A stretch of DNA of 64,000 bases from Cytophagales bacterium (GTDB taxonomy: Bacteria > Bacteroidota > Bacteroidia > Cytophagales > CCMP332). Positions 52,868 to 61,362 of this stretch are shown here, piece by piece (position 1 is the stretch's first letter; each line of letters begins with the position of its first letter). The DNA lies in contig JANQSY010000055.1 of assembly GCA_028279065.1 (NCBI GenBank), forward strand, positions 1 through 64,000, given 5' to 3'. A program made the position numbers and the translations under genes. Below the pieces are notes generated by a model. The model did not search any database. It worked only from the letters and a program-made list of their open reading frames with translations, and was not told the DNA's origin.

Positions 52868-52872
52868 TGAGC

Positions 52873-52880
52873 CAAAAGTA
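52873..52880 (-). promoter_or_regulatory. -7 promoter element (TACTTTTG) of the riboswitch transcript
   Basis: Exact TAnnTTTG six bases before the first riboswitch helix, so the transcript would start at the edge of P1. A clear -33 TTG was not found. Confidence 0.5.
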
Positions 52881-52895
52881 ATAATTCTGTTTTAC

Positions 52896-53264
52896 TCAGG
52901 AAATGACTTTTTGAATAGTTCGGATCAGATTGCTTTCCAGCGGGTCAACTTTTCCATCGGAAAAAGTGATCTCAAATAATGCATCCATCATGGCCTTCGC
53001 ATCCTCAGTGTTTCCAAAGACCTTTGGAACATATAACTTGATCACTTCCATTCTATCCTCTTTGTCATGATTCTTATACTCGGTTAGCACCTCATGGATA
53101 TTGGGAGAGTAGTCAGCGTCATCCACTTTTAAGACCTCATATTGGTCGAGGAATTCTTCAAGTTCACTCTCCGTGACCTTATTATCAGCTTGAATAGCAC
53201 ATAAATATAGGTATACCGAAAGCCGGTTTTTCTTCCAGAAGGATATGACTGAGTGATTGATCAT
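52896..53264 (-). CDS. TerB-like domain protein
   Basis: The 122-residue soluble protein resembles the TerB fold: RLSVYLYLCAIQADNKVTESELEEF near the start and ALFEITFSDGKVDPLESNLIRTIQKV at the end, the latter with the acidic ADGKxxxxE-type motif seen twice. TerB domains bind metal and act in stress or signalling systems. The substrate or partner is unknown. It has an 31-base gap to the riboswitch promoter and is not obviously co-transcribed with the receptor. Confidence 0.65.
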   Translation of the reverse strand: MINHSVISFWKKNRLSVYLYLCAIQADNKVTESELEEFLDQYEVLKVDDADYSPNIHEVLTEYKNHDKEDRMEVIKLYVPKVFGNTEDAKAMMDALFEITFSDGKVDPLESNLIRTIQKVIS

Positions 53265-53340
53265 CGACTAGGTTTTTTGCCAACAACTGAACTTGAGTCT
53301 TTAAATATAGGCATTCTGGAAACCAAAAATTCCCGAGCTT

Positions 53341-53865
53341 TTAAATGATTTCGTTCCTTTCAAAATAGCCCTTAAGCGCATGGAGTCTCGCTTCCTGACT
53401 CCCTCTTAAAACTTGAAATGGAACCCCCCTATCTTCCAATCCCTTTTTGAAAACCTCAAACTGTTCCTCCCGGCGATCAACTCCCCTAGCTCTGTCAGGA
53501 ACCCAGGGTAATTCTGGGGCGAAGAGAAAATATTGATCATAATCCCGCATCATCAATTCATCTTCAATTCCGGGCGGAACGAAACCATAGTACCATTGGG
53601 AATAGATTATGGAGGACAGGATATTTGTATCAAAAATCACGGCCTTTTCTTTCCGGTTCTCTGTCAGGAATTCATCTTCAAGAGCCAGCTGACCCTGCAT
53701 GATCTTTTCTGCATCATCCTCTACGAGTTCCCGGTCCAATGCTTCGGCATAGATCCTGGCGTATTCTTCAGAGCAGGGTATTCCCAAGTCTTTTTTTGTG
53801 CTTTTGGCCAGACTTGATTTTCCGGAACATTCCGGCCCTATGAAAACTATTTTTCTAGGACCCAT
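53341..53865 (-). CDS. NadR-like P-loop kinase (nicotinamide riboside kinase-like)
   Basis: The 174-residue ATPase has Walker A GPECSGKSS (about 9-17) and SEEYARIYAEAL, which resembles the RNK part of NadR. Such kinases phosphorylate nicotinamide riboside. It is next to a PnuC transporter (11-base overlap), a pair typical of NR uptake and trapping. In some Bacteroidota a PnuC paralogue imports thiamine, and a kinase beside it could act on that; both readings are open. ATG at 53865 is used; an earlier ATG would extend further into pnuC. Confidence 0.75.
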   Translation of the reverse strand: MGPRKIVFIGPECSGKSSLAKSTKKDLGIPCSEEYARIYAEALDRELVEDDAEKIMQGQLALEDEFLTENRKEKAVIFDTNILSSIIYSQWYYGFVPPGIEDELMMRDYDQYFLFAPELPWVPDRARGVDRREEQFEVFKKGLEDRGVPFQVLRGSQEARLHALKGYFERNEII

Positions 53866-54421
53866 CCAATTGCTTTTTCCATTCAACATAACCGTATACC
53901 GCCATAATTGTGTAGACCAGAAAAAGCCCAGAAGTCAGATACAATTCCTTATAGATGTATAAAAACACAGAAGCCAGATCAACAACAATCCAAAGAAGCC
54001 AGTTTTGAAGGATCTTCCTTGTCATCATCCATGTAGCAATAAAACTGAAAACGGTAGTAGCACCGTCGAAATAAGGAACATCTGAATCCGTGAAGGAATC
54101 AAGATAGTATCCGAAAACAGGTGTAAGAAGTACACCGATAATCAACCATTTTAAAACGGACGAAAATCCCAGGTATTTTACCATCAGAGCACTTGATCCG
54201 GATGATTTTTTGGACCAGGAGAACCAACCATAAAACGCGATTCCCAGGTAATAGAACTGGAGAATAGAATCCCCATATAGCTTGGAAGAAAAGAAAATAT
54301 ATATGTAAAAAAGGGAAGAGAGAATCCCGAACAACCAGCAAATGATCTTCTCTCTGGCATTGAAAAACACGAAAAGGAGGCTGAAAACGACACCAAAGCT
54401 CTCTATTTGCCAAATGCTCAT
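53855..54421 (-). CDS. PnuC family transporter (nicotinamide riboside or thiamine)
   Basis: The 188-residue protein has about seven membrane helices of the PnuC fold (WLFGILSSLFYIYIFF, YGWFSW, WLLWIVVDLASVFLYIYKELYLTSGLFLVYTIMAVYGYVEW). PnuC imports nicotinamide riboside; PnuT paralogues import thiamine in Bacteroidota. A NadR-like kinase downstream favours nicotinamide riboside, and the TPP-controlled receptor 1.1 kb away favours thiamine. No TPP element precedes this gene. Confidence 0.82.
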   Translation of the reverse strand: MSIWQIESFGVVFSLLFVFFNAREKIICWLFGILSSLFYIYIFFSSKLYGDSILQFYYLGIAFYGWFSWSKKSSGSSALMVKYLGFSSVLKWLIIGVLLTPVFGYYLDSFTDSDVPYFDGATTVFSFIATWMMTRKILQNWLLWIVVDLASVFLYIYKELYLTSGLFLVYTIMAVYGYVEWKKQLDGS

Positions 54422-54447
54422 AGCGCTAAGATGGGTATAAAAAAGAA

Positions 54448-54472
54448 GACTGACCCGGAAACCAAGTCAGCC
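54448..54472 (-). terminator. Rho-independent terminator after the TonB_C pair
   Basis: Minus-strand stem GGCTGAC/GTCAGTC (one G-T pair) with an 11-base loop followed by TTCTTTTTT. It separates the TonB_C genes from pnuC, whose start is 27 bases on. Confidence 0.65.
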
Positions 54473-54637
54473 TTAAACTACGCACTAAACCAAGAAACTA
54501 AATCTTAAACTATCTTTTTGCTGGAATTTTTTCTTTTCGGCGATCCAAGGGGGATGCTTTTTCCCTAGACCATTGCAAAGATAATTTGAGCGCTCTTCAT
54601 ACCAAGTTAAAAAACACTCAAAAAGGTATGTAAGATT

Positions 54638-55441
54638 TTAACGGTTTGGAGTCTGTTCTCCGGAATGAAATAGGTTCTTATTGGGGTTTAGGGAAAAGAA
54701 TCCCAGCTGCTCTTCACGAGTGCATCGAACCGGTATCCCAGCCTGGGTAGCAGGTATCCACCGGCTCTGATGAATAAGGTCTAAGGCCACTACATCACAG
54801 TTTCCTTCCAATGCTTCAATAACCTTTACATTTGAAACCCTACCATTGGGTTCGACCACGAAGGATACCTTGACATATCCATTGACCTGTTTTGTCTTTG
54901 CTGCCTCAGGAAATATCAACTCTTTGGCCACGTATTCCTCAAAGGACTCATACTTTTCCTGGATCTTGGGTTCCTCATCTACTTCTTCTGGTTCAAACAC
55001 CACCATCGTAGATTTTTTTGGATACTTGGCATCCCTATAACCCCGGTCCATAACTATGGTTTCAAACTTATAGGGATTGAACTTGAACTTAAGTTCCGCA
55101 GTTCCGTCCAATGCCTTTCCATTGTGCATGGCGGGCTCCCAAAGAAGTAGCTTGGCAATCCTGTATGCTTCCGCATCCACTTCTTTTCCTATTGATTCCT
55201 TGGTTTTCATGGCCAAAACCTTTCCCGTGGTATCAATATCTACCAGGATTATCATTCTGCCTCCAATGTCCTTATTAATGGCATTTGGTGGATAATTGAC
55301 TTCTTGCTCAAACAGTCGTTTGAACTCTCTTTGACCACCGACAGGAAGTGGATCGATAGGCTTTTTCTGAGCATAGACGGACGAAGCCAGAACCAGAGCA
55401 AGGGTAAAAATTAGGGTACTATGAAGGGTTTTTAAAGGCAT
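54638..55441 (-). CDS. Secreted protein with two TonB_C domains (1)
   Basis: The 267-residue protein has a signal peptide (about 1-24) but no membrane anchor and no proline-rich linker, unlike true TonB. Two TonB C-terminal domains are seen: about 35-125 (KRLFEQEVNYPPNAI, GGRMIILVDIDTTGKV) and about 165-255 (YVAKELIFPEAAKTKQVNGYVKVSF). Soluble TonB_C proteins are common in Bacteroidota; their energy-transfer role is doubtful. Its ATG overlaps the stop of the paralogue upstream by one base. Confidence 0.8.
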   Translation of the reverse strand: MPLKTLHSTLIFTLALVLASSVYAQKKPIDPLPVGGQREFKRLFEQEVNYPPNAINKDIGGRMIILVDIDTTGKVLAMKTKESIGKEVDAEAYRIAKLLLWEPAMHNGKALDGTAELKFKFNPYKFETIVMDRGYRDAKYPKKSTMVVFEPEEVDEEPKIQEKYESFEEYVAKELIFPEAAKTKQVNGYVKVSFVVEPNGRVSNVKVIEALEGNCDVVALDLIHQSRWIPATQAGIPVRCTREEQLGFFSLNPNKNLFHSGEQTPNR

Positions 55442-56208
55442 CAATACTTTTCAAACGAAGATCTGGCAGCATTAATTTCGTTAATCCTGAATTCAATTGG
55501 AACAAAATATTCAATTCTTGCCAATTTTCCATCTACCATCCCGGCTTTCCATTTCGTCATCCTGATCACCCTAAGAGCTTCCTCATCACAGCCTCCACCA
55601 ATTCCCTCCTCTACCCCAACACTGGTTATCCGCCCCGACTTTTCCACCACAAGTCTAACCTTCACTATTCCCTCAACACCAGCACTCTGAGCCTGGGAGG
55701 GATATTCCAGATTCCTGCTTATAAAATTAAATAATGTACCACCCCCTACGAATTTGGGATCTGGATTTGCATCCTCCATACCAAAAACTGTTGTGGGCCA
55801 TTCACCATTTACGTCATAATCTCTTTCAGAAAGCCATTTTTTATACATATGTGGTTTAAAGTGGATGCGCTTTACAACATAGGTGGAGATCGGCTGACCT
55901 TCAATTATTCCAGGAGTCCATCGCAAAAGCCTTATCAGTCTGAATGCTTCCCTGTCGATGTCCTTGGATACCCCCTCCAAGATCTTTAAAGAGTCTATCT
56001 CTCCATTTTTGTATACCAGAAAAGAAAGCAGAACTTTTCCTCCGACATTCATTTTGAGGTCATCCTCCGGGTATAGCATTTCCTGCCTTATCACCCTTTT
56101 AAACTCGGCATTGCCTCCTGAGCAATCAGGGGGGAAATCCAGGGTTTGAGCCTCGCTATTTGAGCCCAACAATAGAAAAGTCAAGAAAACAGAACTTATA
56201 AACTTCAT
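55441..56208 (-). CDS. Secreted protein with two TonB_C domains (2)
   Basis: The 255-residue paralogue has the same plan: signal peptide (1-20), TonB_C at about 30-118 (FKRVIRQEMLYPEDDLKMNVGGKVLL, RLLRWTPGIIEGQPI) and about 155-245 (YPSQAQSAGVEGIVKVRLVVEKSG, RVIRMTKWKAGMVDGK). The pair looks like a tandem gene duplication on top of an internal domain duplication. The ureohydrolase-like gene ends 40 bases upstream. Confidence 0.8.
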   Translation of the reverse strand: MKFISSVFLTFLLLGSNSEAQTLDFPPDCSGGNAEFKRVIRQEMLYPEDDLKMNVGGKVLLSFLVYKNGEIDSLKILEGVSKDIDREAFRLIRLLRWTPGIIEGQPISTYVVKRIHFKPHMYKKWLSERDYDVNGEWPTTVFGMEDANPDPKFVGGGTLFNFISRNLEYPSQAQSAGVEGIVKVRLVVEKSGRITSVGVEEGIGGGCDEEALRVIRMTKWKAGMVDGKLARIEYFVPIEFRINEINAARSSFEKY

Positions 56209-56248
56209 CCCTATTTAAAATTAGGAATGGAAGAAATAAGTTTCAATC

Positions 56249-57412
56249 CTAAAACCAGGTTTGGGCATTTACCCACCTGGGCGGTAATTCTCCATTAAGA
56301 GCGGTCTGATAATCTTCATGAAGACAAGAAATAAAAAGACCATCCGGGTACTTCTCCTTTTGCTCAGAGGTTATGGGTATCTCTACCCACCATTTGTCCA
56401 GGTACTTGCTTTGGTAAAAGGATATATCACCTCCCTTTGAATCGAGGGTCACTTTGAAATTGTTGAAATTGCCAGCATCAAGGGCAGGATGATGGTTTTT
56501 CCTTCCTGTACTTACCCCCTCAAGGAAATACCAAACTCCAACTGCGAGAACATTAGCCGATTGAAGATCCTTGTCCCTGCTTTGATCATAACCGAAGAAC
56601 CCAATTCCCTTTCTGAAATCGTTGTTTCCAGCATACCAACACAGGCGAGCAAACTCTTCCCCTGTCAATCCGAAGGGCACAGGGTCAACCACGGCAGGAA
56701 AATCCTGCATTTTTATTGAGCCCAGGTCTATGGAAACCATATCAAGGTCCCTAAGTACCGGCTCCATGGCCTCAAAAGAATCCCTAATCTGACCTAGACG
56801 GTAATGCTCAAAACAAAGCTTCTCCATAAGTTCAACGGACCCCGAATCCTGGAGATAGCTCTGGTAAGCCATGATTGAAAAACCTGAAACCCTTAATTCA
56901 TCATCCATAAAGGCCTTGCTGAGGTGGCTGTCCACAGGAAGATTTCCGCCGGAAATGGATTTCAGGTCTATCTTCTTGTCAATTATACCAACCCTCGAAT
57001 CCTCTTTGTGAGAAGCCAATCCTGATATCAATCCTATATCCAGGTCATGACTTCCCCCCAGAAAAACAGGAACCACATCATTTTCGATAAGCAGGTTGGT
57101 CACTTCGGCAACCCTCTTGTAGCTTTCCTCCAGATCCTGTCCGGGCTTAATGTTTCCAAGGTCATAGATCTTTGTCCCATTGGTCAATGGAGCAAGCTGA
57201 TATAGGCTTTTTCGAACATCCTCCAATCCCTTATTGCTGGAATTAAACCCCCCATTTCCCCGATATTCATCAAGGCCAAAAAGGGCGATATCGGCTTCTT
57301 GCCAATTATCCACACCCTTGGTATTTACCCAAAGCTGGCCACCAAGGGTCTGTTCACTAAGGCTTTGGACTAGCCTTTCCTCAACCGGTTCGAAAAAGAT
57401 CCTGAATCCCAT
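56249..57412 (-). CDS. Arginase/formiminoglutamase-family protein with altered metal site
   Basis: The 387-residue protein keeps the ureohydrolase outline: GGSHDLDIG (119-127, normally GGDHS), IIDKKIDL (143-150, normally DAHxD) and SIDLG (227-231, normally SxDxD). Lys147 stands where the metal-binding His should be and Gly231 where an Asp should be, so at least two of six Mn ligands are lost. It is probably not a working arginase or formiminoglutamase. ATG at 57412 gives MGFRIFFEPV; longer starts are less likely. Divergent from the AAA/DUF4143 gene. Confidence 0.65.
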   Translation of the reverse strand: MGFRIFFEPVEERLVQSLSEQTLGGQLWVNTKGVDNWQEADIALFGLDEYRGNGGFNSSNKGLEDVRKSLYQLAPLTNGTKIYDLGNIKPGQDLEESYKRVAEVTNLLIENDVVPVFLGGSHDLDIGLISGLASHKEDSRVGIIDKKIDLKSISGGNLPVDSHLSKAFMDDELRVSGFSIMAYQSYLQDSGSVELMEKLCFEHYRLGQIRDSFEAMEPVLRDLDMVSIDLGSIKMQDFPAVVDPVPFGLTGEEFARLCWYAGNNDFRKGIGFFGYDQSRDKDLQSANVLAVGVWYFLEGVSTGRKNHHPALDAGNFNNFKVTLDSKGGDISFYQSKYLDKWWVEIPITSEQKEKYPDGLFISCLHEDYQTALNGELPPRWVNAQTWF

Positions 57413-57460
57413 ATGGAAGCAAATAAAATAAAAAGGGAGTAGCCGGCATAGCAAGTTCTC

Positions 57461-57529
57461 AATAAGAGAAGAATTTTCACAATTATCTCTTATTCAACTA
57501 TTTTTGATAAAATAAAGTCAATTAATTGA
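57461..57529. promoter_or_regulatory. Two dyads around a -7 box before the AAA/DUF4143 gene
   Basis: AATAAGAGA (57461-57469) and TCTCTTATT (57486-57494) are perfect inverted copies with a 16-base spacer. TATTTTTG (57499-57506) is a consensus -7 box for the plus-strand gene, and TCAATTAATTGA (57518-57529) is a perfect 12-bp palindrome between it and the ATG. Together they look like a regulated promoter region; binding proteins are unknown. Confidence 0.4.
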
Positions 57530-57562
57530 TCTTATTTAAGCAATTTTCTATTTTTAAATACT

Positions 57563-58996
57563 ATGATTAGAAGTATTTCCGAAAATCAGGTATTGGAGAG
57601 GATAAGGATCGAAAACCCGTGGTGGAAAACCGGCTCCATCAGCAAGTATTTCAATGAAATGAGAAGGAGGTTGTATTTCGACCTGTTCCAGGATCTGATA
57701 TTGTTAAAGGAGGTAAACAGAGCAACGGTTTTGATGGGCCCCAGAAGAGTGGGAAAGACAGTAATGCTTCATCACCTTGTGCAAGAAATCATTGAGTCTG
57801 GAGCAGATCCCGGAAAGGTGATTTTTATCACCATCGAAAACCCGGTTTACAATAACATCTCATTGGAACAATTGTATTTGCTTGGAAAAAAAGCCATTGG
57901 TAGGGAGTCCGATGAAGATGGATGGTATGTGATCTTTGATGAGATCCAATACCTCAAGGACTGGGAAGTTCATTTAAAATCCCTGGTGGATAGTTACAGG
58001 AATAACAAGTTTGTTGTGTCCGGAAGTGCAGCAGCTGCTCTGAAGTTTGCGAGCCAGGAAAGTGGGGCTGGGAGGTTTACGGATTTCATGCTACCTCCTT
58101 TGACCTTTGCTGAGTTCATACATCTAAAAGACCTGGACAGGATCATTAAGCCCATAGAACTAATATGGAAAGGGCAAAAAAATCCCTTCTACACCTCCAC
58201 CCACATGGATGAGTTTAATTCACATTTCTTGAATTACATAAACTTTGGCGGATATCCGGAGGTCATTTTTTCAAAGGAGATACAGGAGGAACCAGGAAGG
58301 TATATCAAACAGGACATCGTGGACAAAGTCCTGCTCAGGGACCTTCCTGGTCTCTATGGAATTTCAGATACCCGGGAGCTAAATTCTCTTTTTACAACCA
58401 TCGCCTATAATTCGGGTAATGAATTCTCGCTTGAATCCCTGAGTCAGGCTTCACAGGTACCCAAAAACACGCTAAAAAGGTACATAGCATATCTGGAAGC
58501 TGCCTTTCTCATTAAGATAGTGAAAAGGATAGACCAGGCAGGAAAAAGGTTTAAAAGGGACAATTTTTTCAAGATCTACCTTTCAAATCCTTCGATAAGA
58601 AGCTCTTTGTTTTCACCTCTCTCATCAACGGATGAGTTCATGGGAAATATGGTGGAAACAACCATCTTCTCTCAATGGATGCACAGAGATTGGTTTACTC
58701 CGTTTTATGCGAGATGGAACAAAGGTGAAGTTGACCTCGTGGGGCTTGATGCCGGGAACCTACATCCTTTATGGGCTGTCGAGGTGAAATGGTCGAACAG
58801 GTATCACGAAAAGCCTAAGGAACTGAAGTCCTTACTTAAATTTTGTTCTGAGAACGGTCTTTCCCATCCTATAGTGACCACAATCAACAAAGAGGATATA
58901 AAAAAGGTAAATGGTATTAATATTCAGTTCCTGCCCTCAGCCTCGTATGCCTACACTGTTGGTAAAAAGACCCTGGAAATAAAAAAGGGAGCCTAA
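57563..58996 (+). CDS. AAA_14/DUF4143 ATPase
   Basis: The 477-residue protein has a P-loop ATPase (GPRRVGKTV at about 59-67, Walker B VIFDEIQ, VSGSAAAAL) and a DUF4143 C-terminal part with a nuclease-like core (WNKGEVDLVG, WAVEVKWS; an E..D..ExK layout of the PD-(D/E)xK type). The family is abundant and often horizontally moved; function is unknown. It is alone in its transcription unit. Its stop TAA forms the loop of the terminator of the convergent nqrF gene. Confidence 0.8.
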   Translation: MIRSISENQVLERIRIENPWWKTGSISKYFNEMRRRLYFDLFQDLILLKEVNRATVLMGPRRVGKTVMLHHLVQEIIESGADPGKVIFITIENPVYNNISLEQLYLLGKKAIGRESDEDGWYVIFDEIQYLKDWEVHLKSLVDSYRNNKFVVSGSAAAALKFASQESGAGRFTDFMLPPLTFAEFIHLKDLDRIIKPIELIWKGQKNPFYTSTHMDEFNSHFLNYINFGGYPEVIFSKEIQEEPGRYIKQDIVDKVLLRDLPGLYGISDTRELNSLFTTIAYNSGNEFSLESLSQASQVPKNTLKRYIAYLEAAFLIKIVKRIDQAGKRFKRDNFFKIYLSNPSIRSSLFSPLSSTDEFMGNMVETTIFSQWMHRDWFTPFYARWNKGEVDLVGLDAGNLHPLWAVEVKWSNRYHEKPKELKSLLKFCSENGLSHPIVTTINKEDIKKVNGINIQFLPSASYAYTVGKKTLEIKKGA

Positions 58997-59003
58997 GGCT
59001 CCC
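58980..59003 (-). terminator. Terminator of nqrF embedded in the end of the convergent gene
   Basis: Perfect 7-bp stem GGGAGCC/GGCTCCC with loop TTA, then six T and an A on the minus strand. The plus-strand stop codon TAA is the loop itself. Confidence 0.75.
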
Positions 59004-59016
59004 ACAACTTCTTTTA

Positions 59017-60318
59017 CTACCCTCCGAAATCGTCGAAGGCGACATTCTCGGGGGGAACCCCGAACTCATCCACCATTTTCAGGACAGCGGCGTTCATCAT
59101 CGGTGGTCCGCAGAAGTAAAATTCGATTTCTTCGGGCTCTTCATGCTTGCCCAGATAGTTGTCGATCAGGACCTGATGGATAAATCCTGTAAATCCTTCA
59201 CCTTCTTCATCTTCCATATCTTTTTTCACCTTCCAATTGTCCTCCGGAAGGGGTTCGGATAAAGCGATGTAATATTTAAAATTGGGAAATTCCTTCTCGA
59301 TCTTTCTGAAATGTTCGGTATAGAAAAGTTCCCTTCTCGACCTACCGCCATACCAATAGGTCACCTTGCGATTGGTCTTTAACGTGTGGAATAGATGGAA
59401 GATGTGCGACCTTAATGGAGCCATACCAGCACCTCCACCTACATAGATCATCTCTTTATCTGTTTCCTTGATGAAGAACTCACCATATGGCCCTGAAATG
59501 GTCACCTTGTCACCAGGATTTCTTGTGAACACGTAAGAAGAACAAATTCCGGGGTTCACATCCATGAATGAGTTCTTAGCCCTGTCCCAAGGAGGGGTGG
59601 CGATCCGGATATTCAGCATAATGATGTTTCCTTCAGCTGGGTGGTTAGCCATGGAATAAGCCCTGAATATTGGCTCATCGTTCTTCATTTTCAAGTTCCA
59701 GAGATTGAACTTGTCCCATTCGGGTTTGAATTTTTCAGCTCCCTCCGGATCATCAGGATGGGGTGCTATATCCATTCCTTTGAAGCTGACCACCAACTCA
59801 GGCACATCGATCTGAATATAACCCCCAGATTGAAAATCCAGGGTTTCGCCCTCAGGCAGCTTAACAACAAACTCTTTGATGAAGGTCGCGACATTGTAAT
59901 TGGAAACAACTTCGCATTCCCATTTCTTGATACCAAAGATCTCCTCAGGGACTGAGATCTTCATGTCGTTTTTAACTTTTACCTGGCAGGAAAGCCTTAC
60001 GCCTTCTTCCTTTTCCTGTCTGGTAAGGTGTCCTTCTTCCGTTGGAAGCACTTCCCCGCCTCCTTCTTCGATCACACATTTACACATGGCACAGGTTCCA
60101 CCCCCTCCACAGGCAGATGGGAGGAATATTTTTTGCGCTGATAGTGTGGATAATAAAGTACTACCTGCCGGAACTTTCACAGCCGAATCTGAGTCCCCAT
60201 TGATCATGATCTGGACATCTCCGGACTGAACCAACTTTGATTGGGCGTACAGTAGGATCAAAACGAGGAAGAGGATTACGAACGTAAATGCTACTATTGA
60301 AGATAATATGGGAAGCAT
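59017..60318 (-). CDS. nqrF: Na+-translocating NADH:quinone reductase subunit F
   Basis: The 433-residue subunit accepts electrons from NADH. It has an N-terminal membrane helix (about 5-25), a [2Fe-2S] domain with Cys70, Cys76, Cys79 and Cys111 ([16 protein letters not shown]), and FAD and NADH domains ([20 protein letters not shown]). Numbering matches the Vibrio enzyme. The other five subunits (nqrA-E) are not adjacent, and the gene has its own promoter and terminator, so it is monocistronic here. Confidence 0.95.
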   Translation of the reverse strand: MLPILSSIVAFTFVILFLVLILLYAQSKLVQSGDVQIMINGDSDSAVKVPAGSTLLSTLSAQKIFLPSACGGGGTCAMCKCVIEEGGGEVLPTEEGHLTRQEKEEGVRLSCQVKVKNDMKISVPEEIFGIKKWECEVVSNYNVATFIKEFVVKLPEGETLDFQSGGYIQIDVPELVVSFKGMDIAPHPDDPEGAEKFKPEWDKFNLWNLKMKNDEPIFRAYSMANHPAEGNIIMLNIRIATPPWDRAKNSFMDVNPGICSSYVFTRNPGDKVTISGPYGEFFIKETDKEMIYVGGGAGMAPLRSHIFHLFHTLKTNRKVTYWYGGRSRRELFYTEHFRKIEKEFPNFKYYIALSEPLPEDNWKVKKDMEDEEGEGFTGFIHQVLIDNYLGKHEEPEEIEFYFCGPPMMNAAVLKMVDEFGVPPENVAFDDFGG

Positions 60319-60343
60319 AACCTTATATCTGGTTGGCGGATGG

Positions 60344-60377
60344 CAAAATTAAAATTTGAAGCGGAATTTTAAACCAA
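60344..60377 (-). promoter_or_regulatory. Promoter of nqrF
   Basis: Minus-strand TTG (60377-60375), 23 bases, TAATTTTG (60351-60344), about 26 bases before the ATG. Spacing is at the upper limit of the consensus. Confidence 0.5.
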
Positions 60378-60397
60378 TTCATGGCTTAATAACAGCT

Positions 60398-61240
60398 TTA
60401 TTTCTTCAGTAGTTTTAATAGGTTAACCAATTCTCTTTTCAAGTCCCTTCGATCTACGATATAGTCGATAAAGCCGTGTTCCAGCAGGAATTCTGAACTC
60501 TGGAAGCCCTTTGGGAGGTCCTTACCAATCGTTTCCCTGATCACCCTCGGTCCCGCAAAACCTATCAGGGCACCGGGTTCAGCAATATTAAAATCCCCAA
60601 GCATGGCATAGGAAGCTGTAACCCCACCGGTTGTCGGATCGGTAAGCAGTGAAATGTATGGGATCCTCTCCTTGGCAAGCTGGGTCAGCTTTGCCGCCGT
60701 TTTGGCAAGTTGCATAAGCGAATATCCAGCCTCCATCATCCTTGCACCACCGGATTTGGATATGATCAGCAATGGCACTTTGTCCTTTCTGGCACGGTCG
60801 ATGGCCCTGGCTATTTTCTCTCCCACAACAGAGCCCATTGACCCTCCAATAAATGAGAAGTCCATACAGGCCACCACCAGGTCCATACCTCCGACTTTCC
60901 CTTTTGCGGTCCTGACCGCATCTTTCAGGTTTGATTTGGCTTGGGAGGCTTCAATCCTCTTGGGATAGGCCTTGGTGTCCTTGAAGCTCAGAGGGTCAGC
61001 GCTTTGCATGTTCTCATCCAGCTCCTCAAACTGATTCTTATCAAAGATGATCTCGAAGTATTCGTTTGAGCCTATGCGGACATGAAAATTGTCCTCAGGA
61101 GAAACATAGTTGTTGTTTTTCAACTCCTTCATATGAAGGATCTTTCCTGAGGGGGTCTTATACCATATTCCGTCAGGGGCTTCTCTTTTTTGTTCTGTGG
61201 GAGTCAGTATCCCTTTGGCTTTCCTTTTGAACCAGGACAT
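60398..61240 (-). CDS. accD: Acetyl-CoA carboxylase carboxyltransferase beta subunit, without zinc ribbon cysteines
   Basis: The 280-residue subunit carries the carboxyltransferase core ([60 protein letters not shown]). The N-terminal zinc ribbon of E. coli AccD has four Cys; here those positions are Thr29, Gly32, Ser47 and Asp50 ([17 protein letters not shown]), so zinc is not expected. This seems usual for the group. AccA is elsewhere. It partners AccA to make malonyl-CoA. Confidence 0.92.
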   Translation of the reverse strand: MSWFKRKAKGILTPTEQKREAPDGIWYKTPSGKILHMKELKNNNYVSPEDNFHVRIGSNEYFEIIFDKNQFEELDENMQSADPLSFKDTKAYPKRIEASQAKSNLKDAVRTAKGKVGGMDLVVACMDFSFIGGSMGSVVGEKIARAIDRARKDKVPLLIISKSGGARMMEAGYSLMQLAKTAAKLTQLAKERIPYISLLTDPTTGGVTASYAMLGDFNIAEPGALIGFAGPRVIRETIGKDLPKGFQSSEFLLEHGFIDYIVDRRDLKRELVNLLKLLKK

Positions 61241-61262
61241 ACCTTGAGTTTTAGTAAGGGTG

Positions 61263-61270
61263 CAAAATTA
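61263..61270 (-). promoter_or_regulatory. -7 promoter element (TAATTTTG) of accD
   Basis: Exact TAnnTTTG on the minus strand, 22 bases before the ATG. No TTG at the expected -33 distance. Confidence 0.4.
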
Positions 61271-61338
61271 ACATTGTGCTGGAATGTAAAAGGATTTTAT
61301 CTAAAAGTTAAGGACGAAGAGCAGTTATAAATTCTTAA

Positions 61339-61346
61339 TAGTTTTG
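61339..61346 (+). promoter_or_regulatory. -7 promoter element (TAGTTTTG) before the dehydrogenase gene
   Basis: Exact TAnnTTTG, 16 bases before the ATG at 61363; the leader would be about 10 bases. Confidence 0.4.
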
Positions 61347-61362
61347 GTCAAAAATTACATCA

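Noticed and set aside
57563-58996. Mobile element carrying the AAA/DUF4143 gene
   Set aside because: No transposase, terminal repeats or target duplications are seen around it.
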